Positions 10,508 through 19,533 of a DNA stretch of 64,000 nt are shown in pieces; position 1 is the stretch's first letter; each line of letters opens with the position of its first letter. A program made the translations under genes and the position numbers. The DNA lies in assembly GCA_964019695.1 (NCBI GenBank), contig CAXHUL010000503.1:930001-994000 (forward strand), written 5' to 3'. This stretch comes from Loripinus fragilis (Eukaryota; Mollusca; Bivalvia; Lucinida; Lucinidae). Below the pieces are notes generated by a model. It had not been told where the DNA came from and made no database searches. It saw only the letters and a list, made by a program, of their open reading frames with translations.

Positions 10508-10825
10508 CTGCTTGGCCGCATAGCGCATTCAGTAACATGTCTGGTTGCAGATACATGTCTGACTGCATATCCAGGGATAGGGAGTTCGATTTTGGCCCGT
10601 TCCCATACTTTTGTGGAGATAGATCACGAAATAATTTCTACAACCATTCTCCTTCCTTCTGCTGATTCAATAAGGGTTGTTGTCAGTTAGAAGCGAAAGT
10701 ATGTGCACAAAGTACTGGTTATCCGCTTAGCCAAGCTTGCCTAGGAAAAAAGTGTGGTTAGGTGAACGTGACCATAGCTTTTGACTGGGACGTTAAGCTT
10801 CAAACCACAGAAGCAAAACCTAAAG
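10508..10825 (+). mobile_element. SINE-1 copy, diverged
   Basis: Head GGCCGCATAGCGCATTCAGT and GGGAGTTCGATTTTGGCCCG, then CAATAAGGGTTGTTGTCAGT, CGAAAGTATGTGCACAAAGT and TGTGGTTAGGTGAACGTGAC. Parallels 5492-5817 in order, with more substitutions in the tRNA-like head and a decayed tail. Confidence 0.8.
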
Positions 10826-11118
10826 TACCCTCAGGTGTAAACTCTGGTAGGGGACTAAGAATCAACACACTGTGGATTTATCAAGGCTACAGTACATATT
10901 CTAAAATTTCAAACACTTGTTTGATACAAAAAAGGTAAAGACAAACAGAGCAGACCCAGATCAGACTGCCTCTGAAGAAGCAGTCTGATCAGGATCTTTT
11001 CTGTTTGCTATTCTGACATGCATTTTCTGAATTCCAGTACTGAAAAGCAACATTTTTTTTGAGAGCAGGAAAAAAAAATTGTTTGAAATATTAGAACCTT
11101 TACCGCAATACAGAAAAA

Positions 11119-11392
11119 GAGCTGGGACATGAGATTTCCAACAATGTGGTATGTGCGACCAGCAAAGGCTCAGACCAGCCTGCACATAAGTGCAGTCTGA
11201 TCAGAGCCTTTGCTTGTCCCTTGAATATTATACGACTCTTAGGCTTTGCTTGTCGCTTGAATATTCTACGAGTCTTAGGCTACTGACCGAACATCACTTG
11301 GAGTTTCTAAGCTTAAAAAGAAGCTGTACAGGCTCGTCTGAGTCTACACTTGTCAAAATGCCACGTTGTTGGAAATCACATATCACAGCTCA
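11119..11392. mobile_element. MITE-A copy with small internal duplication
   Basis: GACATGAGATTTCCAACAAT at the left and TTGTTGGAAATCACATATCA at the right are the inverted ends. The centre has CAGACCAGCCTGCACATAAG and GTCTGATCAGAGCC. A ~38-base direct duplication (CTTTGCTTGTC...TCTTAGG) around 11208-11280 lengthens this copy. Confidence 0.8.
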
Positions 11393-11393
11393 G

Positions 11394-11639
11394 ATATGGG
11401 CCTTGCCGCGACAAAAACTGTCTTAAGGGGTTTGCGAACAACACAGGCGCAGACCAGCCTGCCCATCCGCACAGTCTGATCAGCGCCTTTGTTATTCGCG
11501 TTTTGGAAAGTACCATATCTAAGCTTGCTTCAGGCGAAATTTAAGTTTTCTAGCTAGTCTCTGTAGCTGAGGAGACTGGTTTGAAACTCACTTTGTCGGA
11601 AACCCCGAAGACAGGTTTTCTCGCGACAAGGCCCATATC
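11394..11639. mobile_element. MITE-C copy
   Basis: ATATGGGCCTTGCCGCGACA to CTCGCGACAAGGCCCATAT, with inner arms CTGTCTTAAGGGGTTTGCGA and GAAACCCCGAAGACAGG. It lies two bases right of a MITE-A copy and 17 bases left of the damaged exon 3. Confidence 0.8.
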
Positions 11640-11655
11640 ATATTCTATTTTTTCA

Positions 11656-11727
11656 GTTTAACATGCAGATGAAAATGGGATGAGATATAGATCTGTCATG
11701 AGCAGCCTGCTACAAGAATATGGTGGG
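11656..11727 (+). pseudogene. DLEC1: DLEC1 exon 3 remnant, frame broken
   Basis: A candidate acceptor TATTTTTTCAG (ends 11655) and a good donor GGTGGG|GTAAGC (11728) bound 72 bases. The 3' two-thirds reads DENGMRYRSVMSSLLQEYGG and ends in phase 0, which matches the phase-0 start of the exon at 15388 on the minus strand. It fits the place in DLEC1 where a short acidic segment follows the KPAL strand. The 5' end does not work: in that frame TAA lies just before HADENG, and the previous exon ends in phase 2. FNMQM can be read in another frame, so a few bases may have been lost near 11670, by mutation or sequencing error. The last 14 bases and the donor are part of a 23-bp duplication made by the neighbouring retrotransposon. 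Confidence 0.45.
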
Positions 11728-11736
11728 GTAAGCATC
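11714..11736 (+). repeat. Left target-site duplication of the LINE at 11790-17032
   Basis: These 23 bases (core ATATGGTGGGGTAAGCATC) recur exactly, reverse-complemented, at 16028-16050 next to the endonuclease half. Beyond the exact match both carry ATGCATAAATT and a CATGAAA-like string; 12 bases are missing on this side. The duplicated bases span the exon 3 donor site. Confidence 0.75.
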
Positions 11737-11789
11737 ATGCATAAATTCATATGAAACAAGAAAAATATAACAGGTTAGGATTAACCCTA

Positions 11790-13745
11790 ACCCTTACCCT
11801 ATCATATTATCATAATCGGATTTTTGATTTACGTGCAGGTGCAGGGGCATTATCCACATCAGTGGGCCCCTTTCCAGGTAACTGGCTAGCTGCACGCATA
11901 GCAGATCTCAGACCTGACCTCCAGGTGCTCCTTTCTTGAGGGTCAACTGTGGTGAGCTTCCACTCACGGCAGTCTTTCTCTGTCAGTTTCTTCCATGTTT
12001 GCCTGGGCCTCCCTGCCCCCCGCTTGCCGTCAATCTGCATATCATATGCTGTTCTGATTGCACCACTCGAACGCTCCACAAGCCCAAACCAGCGAAGCCT
12101 TCTCTCTCTCAAAATGAGGTTGAGGTCCTCAAGCCGAAGCTTTGCCAGTAGCTCGCTTGACCTTACCCTGGCCACATCCTCTGGCTTGATACTGCAGATC
12201 TGTCTGATCATGGCCCTATCATTGCGTTGCAAGCGCTGCAGGTTCGTCTTGGTAAGTGGCCAAGTTTCACTGGCATGGAGCATGGCGCTCCGCACGCAAG
12301 AGCTGTACACATGGCCACGGGTCTTGTAAGAGAGGTGGCGGGATGTGAGAACTGGTAGTAGCTCCCTGAACTTCTTCCAGGCGGTTTTCACACGAGTAGT
12401 GACCGCCATTTCACAGTCTCCACCAACAGAAAGCATGTCCCCTAGGTAGCAGAAGGAAGCTACCACCTCAAGCTTATCAGGTCCGGCCTGGACTTCACTC
12501 TGTGGTCTGCCGTCAATAGGGCAAGCATTTCCCATTCACCGTGCACACCTATAATCAGGATTTGGTGTCAGTCGTTGTAGCCCACTGCATTTCTTATGCA
12601 CCCAAAGTTTGCAGCCATTGCAGTAGATGCAGTAAGTAAGTAAGTAAGTAAGTAAGTAAAGTCTTTATTTAAAGAGGGTGACAACATTTAGTAGTACAAC
12701 TAATCTTCCATGAGGCCCTCAAAATAAATAATATGTACACACACAAACAACAACAACAATTCTACACAAACTATGCTGTTGTTGCCTACTCCTGTACGAC
12801 AGACAGCGCATGGGTATTCGCCTGAACTCTGCAAGAGGTCCAGGCCTGTACCACAGATCATGACCTTTGTCTTTCCTGCATTTACCCTCAATCCCTTCTT
12901 CTCCATGGCTTCTTTCAATATCAAGAGCCTCCTGACACATTCCTCTAGGGAGTCAGCAATGATGACAAGATCATCTGCATATAGGTCCTCCCAGGGAACA
13001 CCAGCCCGAAACTCAGGTGACAAGGCCTCCAGCACAATGATGAAGAGCAAGGGACTGAGTACGGATCCCTGATGGACCCCGACCCTCACCTCAAACTCTT
13101 TGCTGAAACCCTCGCCAACACGAAGCCGGCTTCGTGCATTAATGTACATTCCCTGGACTAACCTTACAATCCATTCCTCAACCCCTAGCTTTCTCAGGGC
13201 CCACCAGATAACCTTCCGAGGGACACGGTCAAATGCTTTCTCTAGGTCCATGAAGGCCATATAAAGCCTCTTGTTCACTGCTAGGTATTTCTCCTGCAGC
13301 TGCCGAACCACAAAGATTGCATCTGTAGTGCCTCTTCCTGGAACAAAGCCAAACTTGGAGTCGTCAATAGACACCACCTGTCTTATGAGACCATCGACAA
13401 TCCTCTCTAGGATCTTCATGGCCTGCTCAGTCAGCTTGAGGTCTCGATAGTTGCCTCTATCCAAAGCATCACCTTTGCCCTTGTAAAGGCAGACAATGAA
13501 ACTTTCCTCCCAGTAAGTTGGGACCTTGCCATCACGGATAATCGCAGTAGCAAGATCTCGGATCATGGTGGCACCGGTATCACCTGCTGCCTTGATCATC
13601 TCCACCACTATGCCTGATGGACCTGCAGCTTTGCCCGACTTCATCTTTGAGACGGCCTTCTTCACCATGTCAATAGTGATTGGGATAGGCGGGCCTTCTA
13701 ACGGAGGTTCATTGGACAGGTGATCAGGGTCCCAGTCAAATTCAA
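11790..13745 (-). pseudogene. Non-LTR retrotransposon, reverse transcriptase half (copy 1)
   Basis: Reading the minus strand from 13745: a linker (VEFDWDPDHLSNEPPLEGPP), then the reverse transcriptase domain with KSGKAAGPSGI, SFIVCLYKGKGDALDRGNYR, FGFVPGRGTTDAIF, FMDLEKAFDRVPR, GVHQGSVLSPLLFIIVLEAL and the catalytic YADDLVIIAD. A Cys/His zinc-finger segment follows (CAVC, CNGC, HKKC, CAR), then a C-terminal domain (FCYLGDML, LLPVLTSR, RRLRWFGLVERSS, GRPRQTWKKL). The 3' end has a telomere-like AGGGTAAGGGTTAGGGTT stretch. Defects: a SINE in the finger, TGA replacing the last finger Cys codon region (12538-12540), and loss of the endonuclease half, which lies on the other strand at 16051-17032. 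RTE-like or related non-LTR clade; exact clade not determined. Confidence 0.85.
12625..12770 (-). mobile_element. Short retroelement inserted in the LINE
   Basis: Compared with copy 2 (37350-37375), about 145 bases are inserted between ACAGCAT and GCATCTACTGC, with a short GCAT duplication. On the minus strand it reads GAAGATTAGTTGTACTACTA, TGTTGTCACCCTCTTTAAAT, AAAGACTTTACTTACTT and ends in (ACTT)7. Related sequence in the same style lies at about 59935-60000. Probably a SINE with an ACTT tail; no tRNA head is seen. Confidence 0.65.
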
Positions 13746-14234
13746 CGCAGTCTGATCTGTGCCTTTGCTAGTCGCTTGAATATTCTATGACTGTTAAGCT
13801 ACTGACCGAACATCATTTGGAGTTTCTAAGCTTTAGAGGAGGCTGCACAGGCTCTTATGAGTCTATTTATGTCAAAATGCCACATTGTTGGAAATCACAT
13901 GTCACGGCTCATATGCCATCTGAAGGTAGGAATATAAAAAGTTAAATGATATGGAGCATAAACCTTAATTTTATTGCTTCTGAAAATTTCTAACAAATTC
14001 CTGTAGCTTATCTTTTATATTCCACAATATTTATTGTTTTGTAATTTCCTTCTCCATTCTATGATAATCTTTGCTCACGCCAGTTTCTTGCGCTATGTCT
14101 TCATTCTTCACTGGCTTGTCGCCTACAACATTAACATTCTCTTTCCTCATCTGGTTGGCGAGGCGGAAGATATCAGACGACTTGTGGTCAATGCCCTCAT
14201 AGACCACCTTGTCTGCTTCGTGGTGTGCATGGTG
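13746..14234 (-). repeat. Left arm of a ~490-bp inverted repeat
   Basis: Near-identical reverse complement of 16829-17320. From the inside out on the minus strand: LINE linker coding KVVYEGIDHKSSDIFRLANQ and KPVKNEDIAQETG, stop, ~120 bases of spacer (AAGATAAGCTACAGGAATTT), then half of a MITE-A. The arm stops inside the palindromic centre of MITE-A (GCAGTCTGATC) and abuts LINE reverse-transcriptase sequence at 13745. Confidence 0.85.
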
Positions 14235-15199
14235 TTTATTCGCAAATTTCTTCCACCTTCTGCCATCGTGAGAAAAATGGTTATTTGCAGTAATGTATTC
14301 GCATTTGCCCTCGTAAACTAAGCCGTTTTCCGTCGTCGCCAAATGTTGTGTCGTCGTATAACTAATAACCAAGTAGCATGATTGTAGATTTAATCAGCCA
14401 TTACGCTAAACATGTATAATAAATAATAACGTTAGCAACGTAACGTCGGAACGACGTTATGTGCTATAAATAGAATGTCTATAAATATCGCAGTATAACA
14501 TTTATATTAAATGAACAATGTTTGTTCTAAGGCCATATTTACTCATTGTAAAACAAGCTTTTTAGAAACTCCTATGACAAGCAGAGATGCCAACCCCAAA
14601 TGTCCCTCTTCAGGAATATGAATGATTCTTTTCAGGAATCTGGGAAAAATTTACAGAATGCCGCATATTTCGCCATAAATATTGTAAAAAATGCACTTAC
14701 ACAAGACGGCTTAAATATTGCCTAGAATGGTACCCTCTTCCTCCCTCCCAAATGCATAGCTGACAGTATGCATACTATCCTCCAGCTTCCAATTGGCTTA
14801 AGTATTGGCCAAAGATTTGTATAATTAGATGAATTTCTGCATCCGCATGATTTTTTTTTGGCAGAGGGAATCCATTTTGAATGTATGACAGATGGATTCT
14901 CAGTCTCACAAGTTTTTATCCACTAAAGTAACGTTTTTCCAATAAACAATGCACAAACCAGTCTGTATTTTATTTTACTACTGGTGATAAGGCAAATCGG
15001 TGTAGCGGTCGGACTAACTCCCTTTATTTTATCTGGTACCATATTAAAATTGTTATTTGCTGGAATTTCGACATCCAAAATTGTAATGCAGAAATCAACC
15101 TTAAAAATCGGTAGGATTCTGCAAAAATTGGAATGGTTGGCATCTCAGGAAAAGTTGCCATGTGTCGCTTGATTTGTAAGGAAAAATCTTTTAACTTAC

Positions 15200-15388
15200 C
15201 ACAAGGTTATGCCTTGGTTTGAGAGTGTGCATGTCTGTAGACTGGGCTCTTGTGTTTCCTTCTTTATTGCTTGAGGGATCAAGCTCTACTAACATGAATG
15301 GTTTCTGTGTAACCAGTCTGAAGGTCAGAGGGGTCAAGGTCAGGTTAGACAACATCACACTGTTCACTGCCAGGCTTTCTGCTTTCAG
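15200..15388 (-). CDS. DLEC1: DLEC1 exon 4, present on the opposite strand
   Basis: On the minus strand the acceptor is TTGGTTTTGCAG (15400-15389) and the donor CTTGTG|GTAAGT. It is 189 bases long, 63 codons, phase 0 at both ends. It reads LKAESLAVNSVMLSNLTLTP LTFRL, then VTQKPFMLVELDPSSN, and ends TLKPRHNLV. The exon at 19387 opens VKVAFQTTSDLL, so the join gives HNLV-VKVAF, an ASH-type strand pair in the order I expect in DLEC1. Its reading frame is intact, but it cannot be spliced with the other exons as the sequence stands because it is reversed. Either this allele or copy is rearranged, or the assembly is wrong here. Confidence 0.75.
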
Positions 15389-15555
15389 CTGCAAAACCAA
15401 TTGAGAAAGCCAATTAAATTACAGCATATTTAATATTAAAGATATATGCAGTTATTAATCACCAATATTTAGATATTCACCTCATAAAGAAACAGGCTGA
15501 AATTATCATGTTCTGTTTTTGAAAACACTGCTTCATTGTACATGGTAGAGTACTG

Positions 15556-15738
15556 TGAGTAAAACCTGTCTTAATTGTGGCCACGAAAAAAGAAGACTAA
15601 AAAAATTGGCTGTCAAGACCGACTATCGCTTAATGCAGGTCAAAAGTATTGCAGAATGCTCCTTCAATAAGCTACCATTTAGTTAAGACCTTTGTTTTGT
15701 CTATTTTTGAGCCGCCATTTTAGACAGGTTTTACAGTA
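15556..15738. mobile_element. MITE-B copy
   Basis: AGTAAAACCTGTCTTAATTG left and TTTTAGACAGGTTTTACAGT right, with the GCAGAATGCTCC core. It lies inside the inverted segment. Confidence 0.8.
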
Positions 15739-16050
15739 TCCTATCTTCAAAGCACCTTGTGTAAGTTTGGAAAAGAGCTGGATGACTGCAATTTTATTTT
15801 TGCATATCCAAGAAAAATATCTTTCTATGAAAGAAAAATATAAATATAATGTGTGCAAATATAAAAGTTTTCAATTCATTAGCTAGTTTCCATTACATAA
15901 TGAATCTCTCTTGTAGACCCATTTATAAGCCAAATCATGAGAAAAAATTATGTGGTTGTAGGTGCATAACAAAGTTGCATATCAGCCTGCGCTTTTTTCA
16001 TGACAATTTATGCATGGCCTTAACAAAGATGCTTACCCCACCATATTCTT

Positions 16051-17032
16051 GGGTTAGGGTCTCAGTGATTCTGTAAAGGATCTATTCTACGACCAACTTA
16101 GGGTCGTGACTGCAATGATCCCAGCATCAGAATTCCTCATCCCATGTGGTGATTGGAATGGCCATTTAGGCAGTACAGACTCAGGTTACAAAGAAGTTCA
16201 TGGAGGCTATGGGTATGGCAAGCCAGACCCTGATAGTGAGGGTGAGAGGATCCTGGAATATGCACTAGCATATGACCTGTTCCTCGGTAACACATGTTTC
16301 AAGAAACGTGACAGTCACCTCATCACATACAGGTCCGGTAATACAGCAACCCAGATAGACTTCATGCTATTTCGAAAGAGCCTGCACAAACTTGTTATGG
16401 ATGTGAAGGTGATTCCTGGAGAAGAGGTTGCTCTGCAGCATCAGCACCTTGTGTGCGACATGATGATTGATATGCCGCCCCAAATCAAGCGCAAATTCAC
16501 CCCACGTCCAAAAGTGTGGAAGTTCAGAGATCCTCAAACATGTAGCCGATTCCAGGAAGTCTTCAAGGCACATGTGCCCGCTGTGGAAACTGAAGCGGCT
16601 ACTACTACTGAGGAAATCTGGGCGAAACTCAAGACAGGTTTGCTGAAGACAACAGAGGAGGTGTGCGGAACAACAAAGCCCCACCGATGGCGACGTGAAA
16701 CTTGGTGGTGGAATAAGGAAGTAGATGATGCCATCACAGCCAAGCGCCAAGCTTTCAAAGAATGGAAGGCTGGCAAATGCACACGAGCATCATATAACAC
16801 TGCCAAGGGCATCTCCAGACGTGTGGTGCACCATGCACACCACGAAGCAGACAAGGTGGTCTATGAGGGCATTGACCACAAGTCGTCTGATATCTTCCGC
16901 CTCGCCAACCAGATGAGGAAAGAGAATGTTAATGCTGTAGGCGACAAGCCAGTGAAGAATGAAGACATAGCGCAAGAAACTGGCATGAGCAAAGATTATC
17001 ATAGAATGGAGAAGGAAATTACAAAACAATAA
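16051..17032 (+). pseudogene. Non-LTR retrotransposon, endonuclease half
   Basis: Coding from about 16067 (DSVKDLFYDQLRVVTAMIPA) after a TAG in a telomere-like GGGTTAGGG, so the element is 5'-truncated. It carries endonuclease/exonuclease/phosphatase landmarks: CGDWNGHLG, RSGNTATQIDFML and QHQHLVCDM with the late His-Asp. A basic linker (RWRRETWWWNKEVDDAITAK) leads to KVVYEGIDHKSSDIFRLANQ, and the frame stops at 17030. The reverse transcriptase that should follow lies on the minus strand at 11790-13745. The 23-base duplication immediately left (16028-16050) matches the one beyond the other half's 3' end, so the two are almost certainly one insertion. Confidence 0.85.
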
Positions 17033-17320
17033 ATATTGTGGAATATAAAAGATAAGCTGCAGGAATTTGTTAGAAATTTTCAGAAGCAATAAAATTAAGG
17101 TTTATGCTCCATATCATTTAACTTTTTATATAATTCCTACCTTCAGATGGCATATGAGCCGTGACATGTGATTTCCAACAATGTGGCATTTTGACATGAA
17201 TAGACTCATAAGAGCCTGTGCAGCCTCCTGTAAAGCTTAGAAACTCCAAATGATGTTCGGTCAGTAGGTTAACAGTCATAGAATATTCAAGCGACTAGCA
17301 AAGGCACAGATCAGACTGCG
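16829..17320 (+). repeat. Right arm of the ~490-bp inverted repeat
   Basis: Starts CACCATGCACACCACGAAGC, runs through the LINE linker, the stop at 17030, the spacer (AAGATAAGCTGCAGGAATTT, AACTTTTTATATAATTCCTA) and into MITE-A up to CAGATCAGACTGCG. Only a few substitutions separate it from 13746-14234. Unlike the left arm, the MITE continues to its other end at 17394. Confidence 0.85.
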
Positions 17321-17394
17321 CTTATGCGCAGGCTGATCTGTGCCTTTGCTGGTCGCACATACTACATTGTTGGAAATCTCATGTTGCGGCTCAT
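17154..17394. mobile_element. MITE-A, complete copy
   Basis: GAGCCGTGACATGTGATTTC left; GGAAATCTCATGTTGCGGCTC right. The centre GATCAGACTGCGCTTATGCG CAGGCTGATC is itself palindromic. One edge of the inverted repeat lies in this centre. Confidence 0.85.
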
Positions 17395-18007
17395 GTAGAT
17401 TGGCTTTTGTCCATCCTTGTGTCAATCATTATTTTGCATCCCACCTATTGCTGAAAAAAGCATCTAGCCACTTGATCTTTTGCAGGAATCAAAGTTCACC
17501 AGATTATTAGTGACCTTGATGTACTGGCCTCTGGTAATATTGATTCTTATTTCTCAACCATAGCATTAAACTGGTTCCAAGTTGTTCAAATTAACAACTG
17601 GTCATGTATAACGCCTCCGCCAACATATCCCGACGTTAACGGTGACGTTGACGTCACGAAAACCATGCCAACACAATAACAAGTTTGAATGCAGCATTAC
17701 AAACTCGATAAACGTCATAGAAAGGAAAATGATAAAGCGATATTTAATAGAAAAAACCCAATAAGCTTTTTTTCTGCAGCCTGTATGGAACTTTAAAAAC
17801 TCAAATTCAAATTTAAACTGGTTCCGAGTTGTCGGCTAGCTCCGTAACATTCCGTGAAACGGGCAGATTTCTGCCCGTTTGATTTATTGATGACCTGTCC
17901 CTACAATAGCCAATGTAGGGGAGAGAACCAGTCTACCATAGCATATGTTTAAACTGACTCTGACAGGAGATACTCACACTTGCATGCAATTTTTTTCTTG
18001 CTTCTAT

Positions 18008-18812
18008 TAGGGCTGGCTAATCGAAACCAAAATGCTAATGGATAATCGGTCCTTGCATTTCGATATATAACCGATTAGTAATCCCTCAAACTTAATAGAG
18101 GGTCTCGGAACGTTTTGACAACTCTTGCATGGTCAATGACATTGATTTCCCCATCATTTTGCAAAACAACACCAAGTAGCATGAGTTATACATTCAAAAG
18201 ATAATAGGTTTCAAATAAAAAGTGGCACCTTTGCTCAAAACATTTTGTCATCAACTAATTGACTTACTAATTGGCAAAGTCGGTAATTAAACTCACAGTC
18301 GGCCATTGTTGTTGTCAACTTCATGTTGCGTGACATCATACAAAAGGAAGACAAGTATGCCTGACACGAACACCTTTGTGTAAGATAAGACCCGCTGTAA
18401 ACGTCGGTAAAATAAATGAAAGCTTCTAAACTCGAATTTAACCACAGAGAAAAACAACTTTTATGCTAGATTATCATCTGATGAAAATTTGTGATTTGGT
18501 ACTACTTTAAACCAGAAAAGCGCAAGTATAACTTTTTCTAATAAATAGTTGTTGTGTTAGCCTGCAGAGTACAACGTTTTACTACTTCCTTACAGCAATT
18601 TATGCACATCTACTGTTTACGACAATGCATTTCCGGGCACTTCCAGTCTAAACAAAACATCACACCAGGCAATTACCCTTTGATTTTAATTGAATAAATA
18701 CACAGAACATCCATTAAAAGTAACAGATTTTTTAATTTTCATATCGATAATCGTTTTTTTTTTTTGTATATCGATCGATTAACCAATATTTCGATTAATC
18801 GTGCCAGCCCTA
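18008..18812. mobile_element. hAT-type non-autonomous element, ~800 bp
   Basis: Ends TAGGGCTGGC...TAATCGAAAC and GATTAATCG..GCCAGCCCTA are terminal inverted repeats. The flanking octamers GCTTCTAT and GTTTCTAT match at 7 of 8, as expected for the 8-bp target duplication of hAT transposons. Near the ends it is rich in ATCGAT and TTCGAT strings. No transposase frame inside. Confidence 0.8.
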
Positions 18813-18929
18813 GTTTCTATTGAGTTAAGTTGTTGTTCAAAGACTTATAATTAGTTTACAATTGCTCTTGGGAGTTGGGACATGTTAAAATTTTAGAATG
18901 CATACAGTTAGAAGTATGAATGTCCAAAT

Positions 18930-19345
18930 ATATAGGGTACATACAATTTTTTAGCATGAAATTGTGAATATTTTCTTATCACTGAATTCAAACATAAGTT
19001 TTGGGTGCTCAAAAGAGCCATCTCATTGACATGGTTCTTTTTAGTACCCACAACATACATACGTTTTGGTTGCTAAAATGAACCGTCTCATTGAGACGTT
19101 TTTTTTAGTACCCACAACATATGTTTTGATTGAGAAAAAAGAAAATAATTTTCAGTTATGCACTCTTATCTGGGGGCCTGGTACATACAATTTTTTAGCA
19201 TAAAATTTTGAATGTTTTCTTATCACTCAATTCAAACATAAGTTTTGGGTGCTCAAAATAACCATCTCATTGAGACGGTTAATTTTAGTACCCACAACAT
19301 ATGTTTTGATCGGGAAATAAGAAAATGTATTCTTATCTAGGGGCC
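18930..19345. mobile_element. Two adjacent MITE-D copies
   Basis: ACATACAATTTTTTAGCATGA (near 18940) and its near repeat (19185), each followed by AACATAAGTTTTGGGTGCTC and a mirrored AGTACCCACAACATATGTTTTG. The first copy has an extra hairpin half. The second ends ~40 bases before the exon at 19387. Confidence 0.7.
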
Positions 19346-19386
19346 TTGGTAAATATAATCAGTTCATCTCACTCTGTTTTTTGCAG

Positions 19387-19533
19387 GTTAAAGTGGCATT
19401 TCAGACTACATCAGATCTATTGTCTGAGATAGCAAGTGACTACTTGAACAACCAGGATTACTTAAGTGGTGCTGGTAGAAAAGTTGAATTAAAAGATAAT
19501 CTTGTGGTAGAGTTCAACAATAAAGCTTCACAG
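19387..19533 (+). CDS. DLEC1: DLEC1 exon 5
   Basis: The acceptor is CTCTGTTTTTTGCAG, the donor CACAG|GTAAAC. It is 147 bases, 49 codons, phase 0 at both ends. It reads VKVAFQTTSDLLSEIASDYL, then NNQDYLSGAGRKVELKDNLV and VEFNNKASQ. The FNNKASQ end followed by LVPLHATLTVPQF in the next exon matches the DLEC1 order of a strand ending in an N-K motif, then a V-P-L strand. The coding frame is intact. This is the only copy with a full 5' end; twelve truncated copies follow in the array 19409-23045. All copies keep the donor but have only a poor CATCAG acceptor whose phase (1) would not fit. Confidence 0.75.

Larger units (their letters stand above)
14235..16027 (-). other. Segment in inverted orientation, carries DLEC1 exon 4
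   Basis: Unique DNA between the inverted-repeat arms. It holds a coding exon of the + strand gene on the minus strand (15200-15388), one MITE-B (15556-15738) and otherwise no gene. At its left edge the minus strand reads ENGLVYEGKCEYITANNHFS in frame with the LINE linker (14372 to 14031); that piece is unrecognised and is not LINE sequence. Inverting 14235-16828 would realign both the exon and the LINE. Confidence 0.7.

Noticed and set aside
11767..11800. Interstitial telomere repeat
   Set aside because: Only about two to three imperfect TTAGGG units, and it sits at the LINE's 3' end.
12773..13072. Plus-strand 99-codon frame, and similar frames 11949-12329 and 37158-37358
   Set aside because: Antisense shadows of the LINE reverse transcriptase and C-terminal domain.
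16106..17032. Host gene for an endonuclease (craniofacial development protein 2-like names are common for such hits)
   Set aside because: It is the endonuclease part of a non-LTR retrotransposon whose other half lies at 11790-13745.
17470..17560. Possible exon after ATCTTTTGCAG (GIKVHQIISDLDVLASGNID)
   Set aside because: Plausible acceptor and ~35 open codons, but no donor in phase and no fit to the DLEC1 order, where exon 4 joins exon 5 directly.
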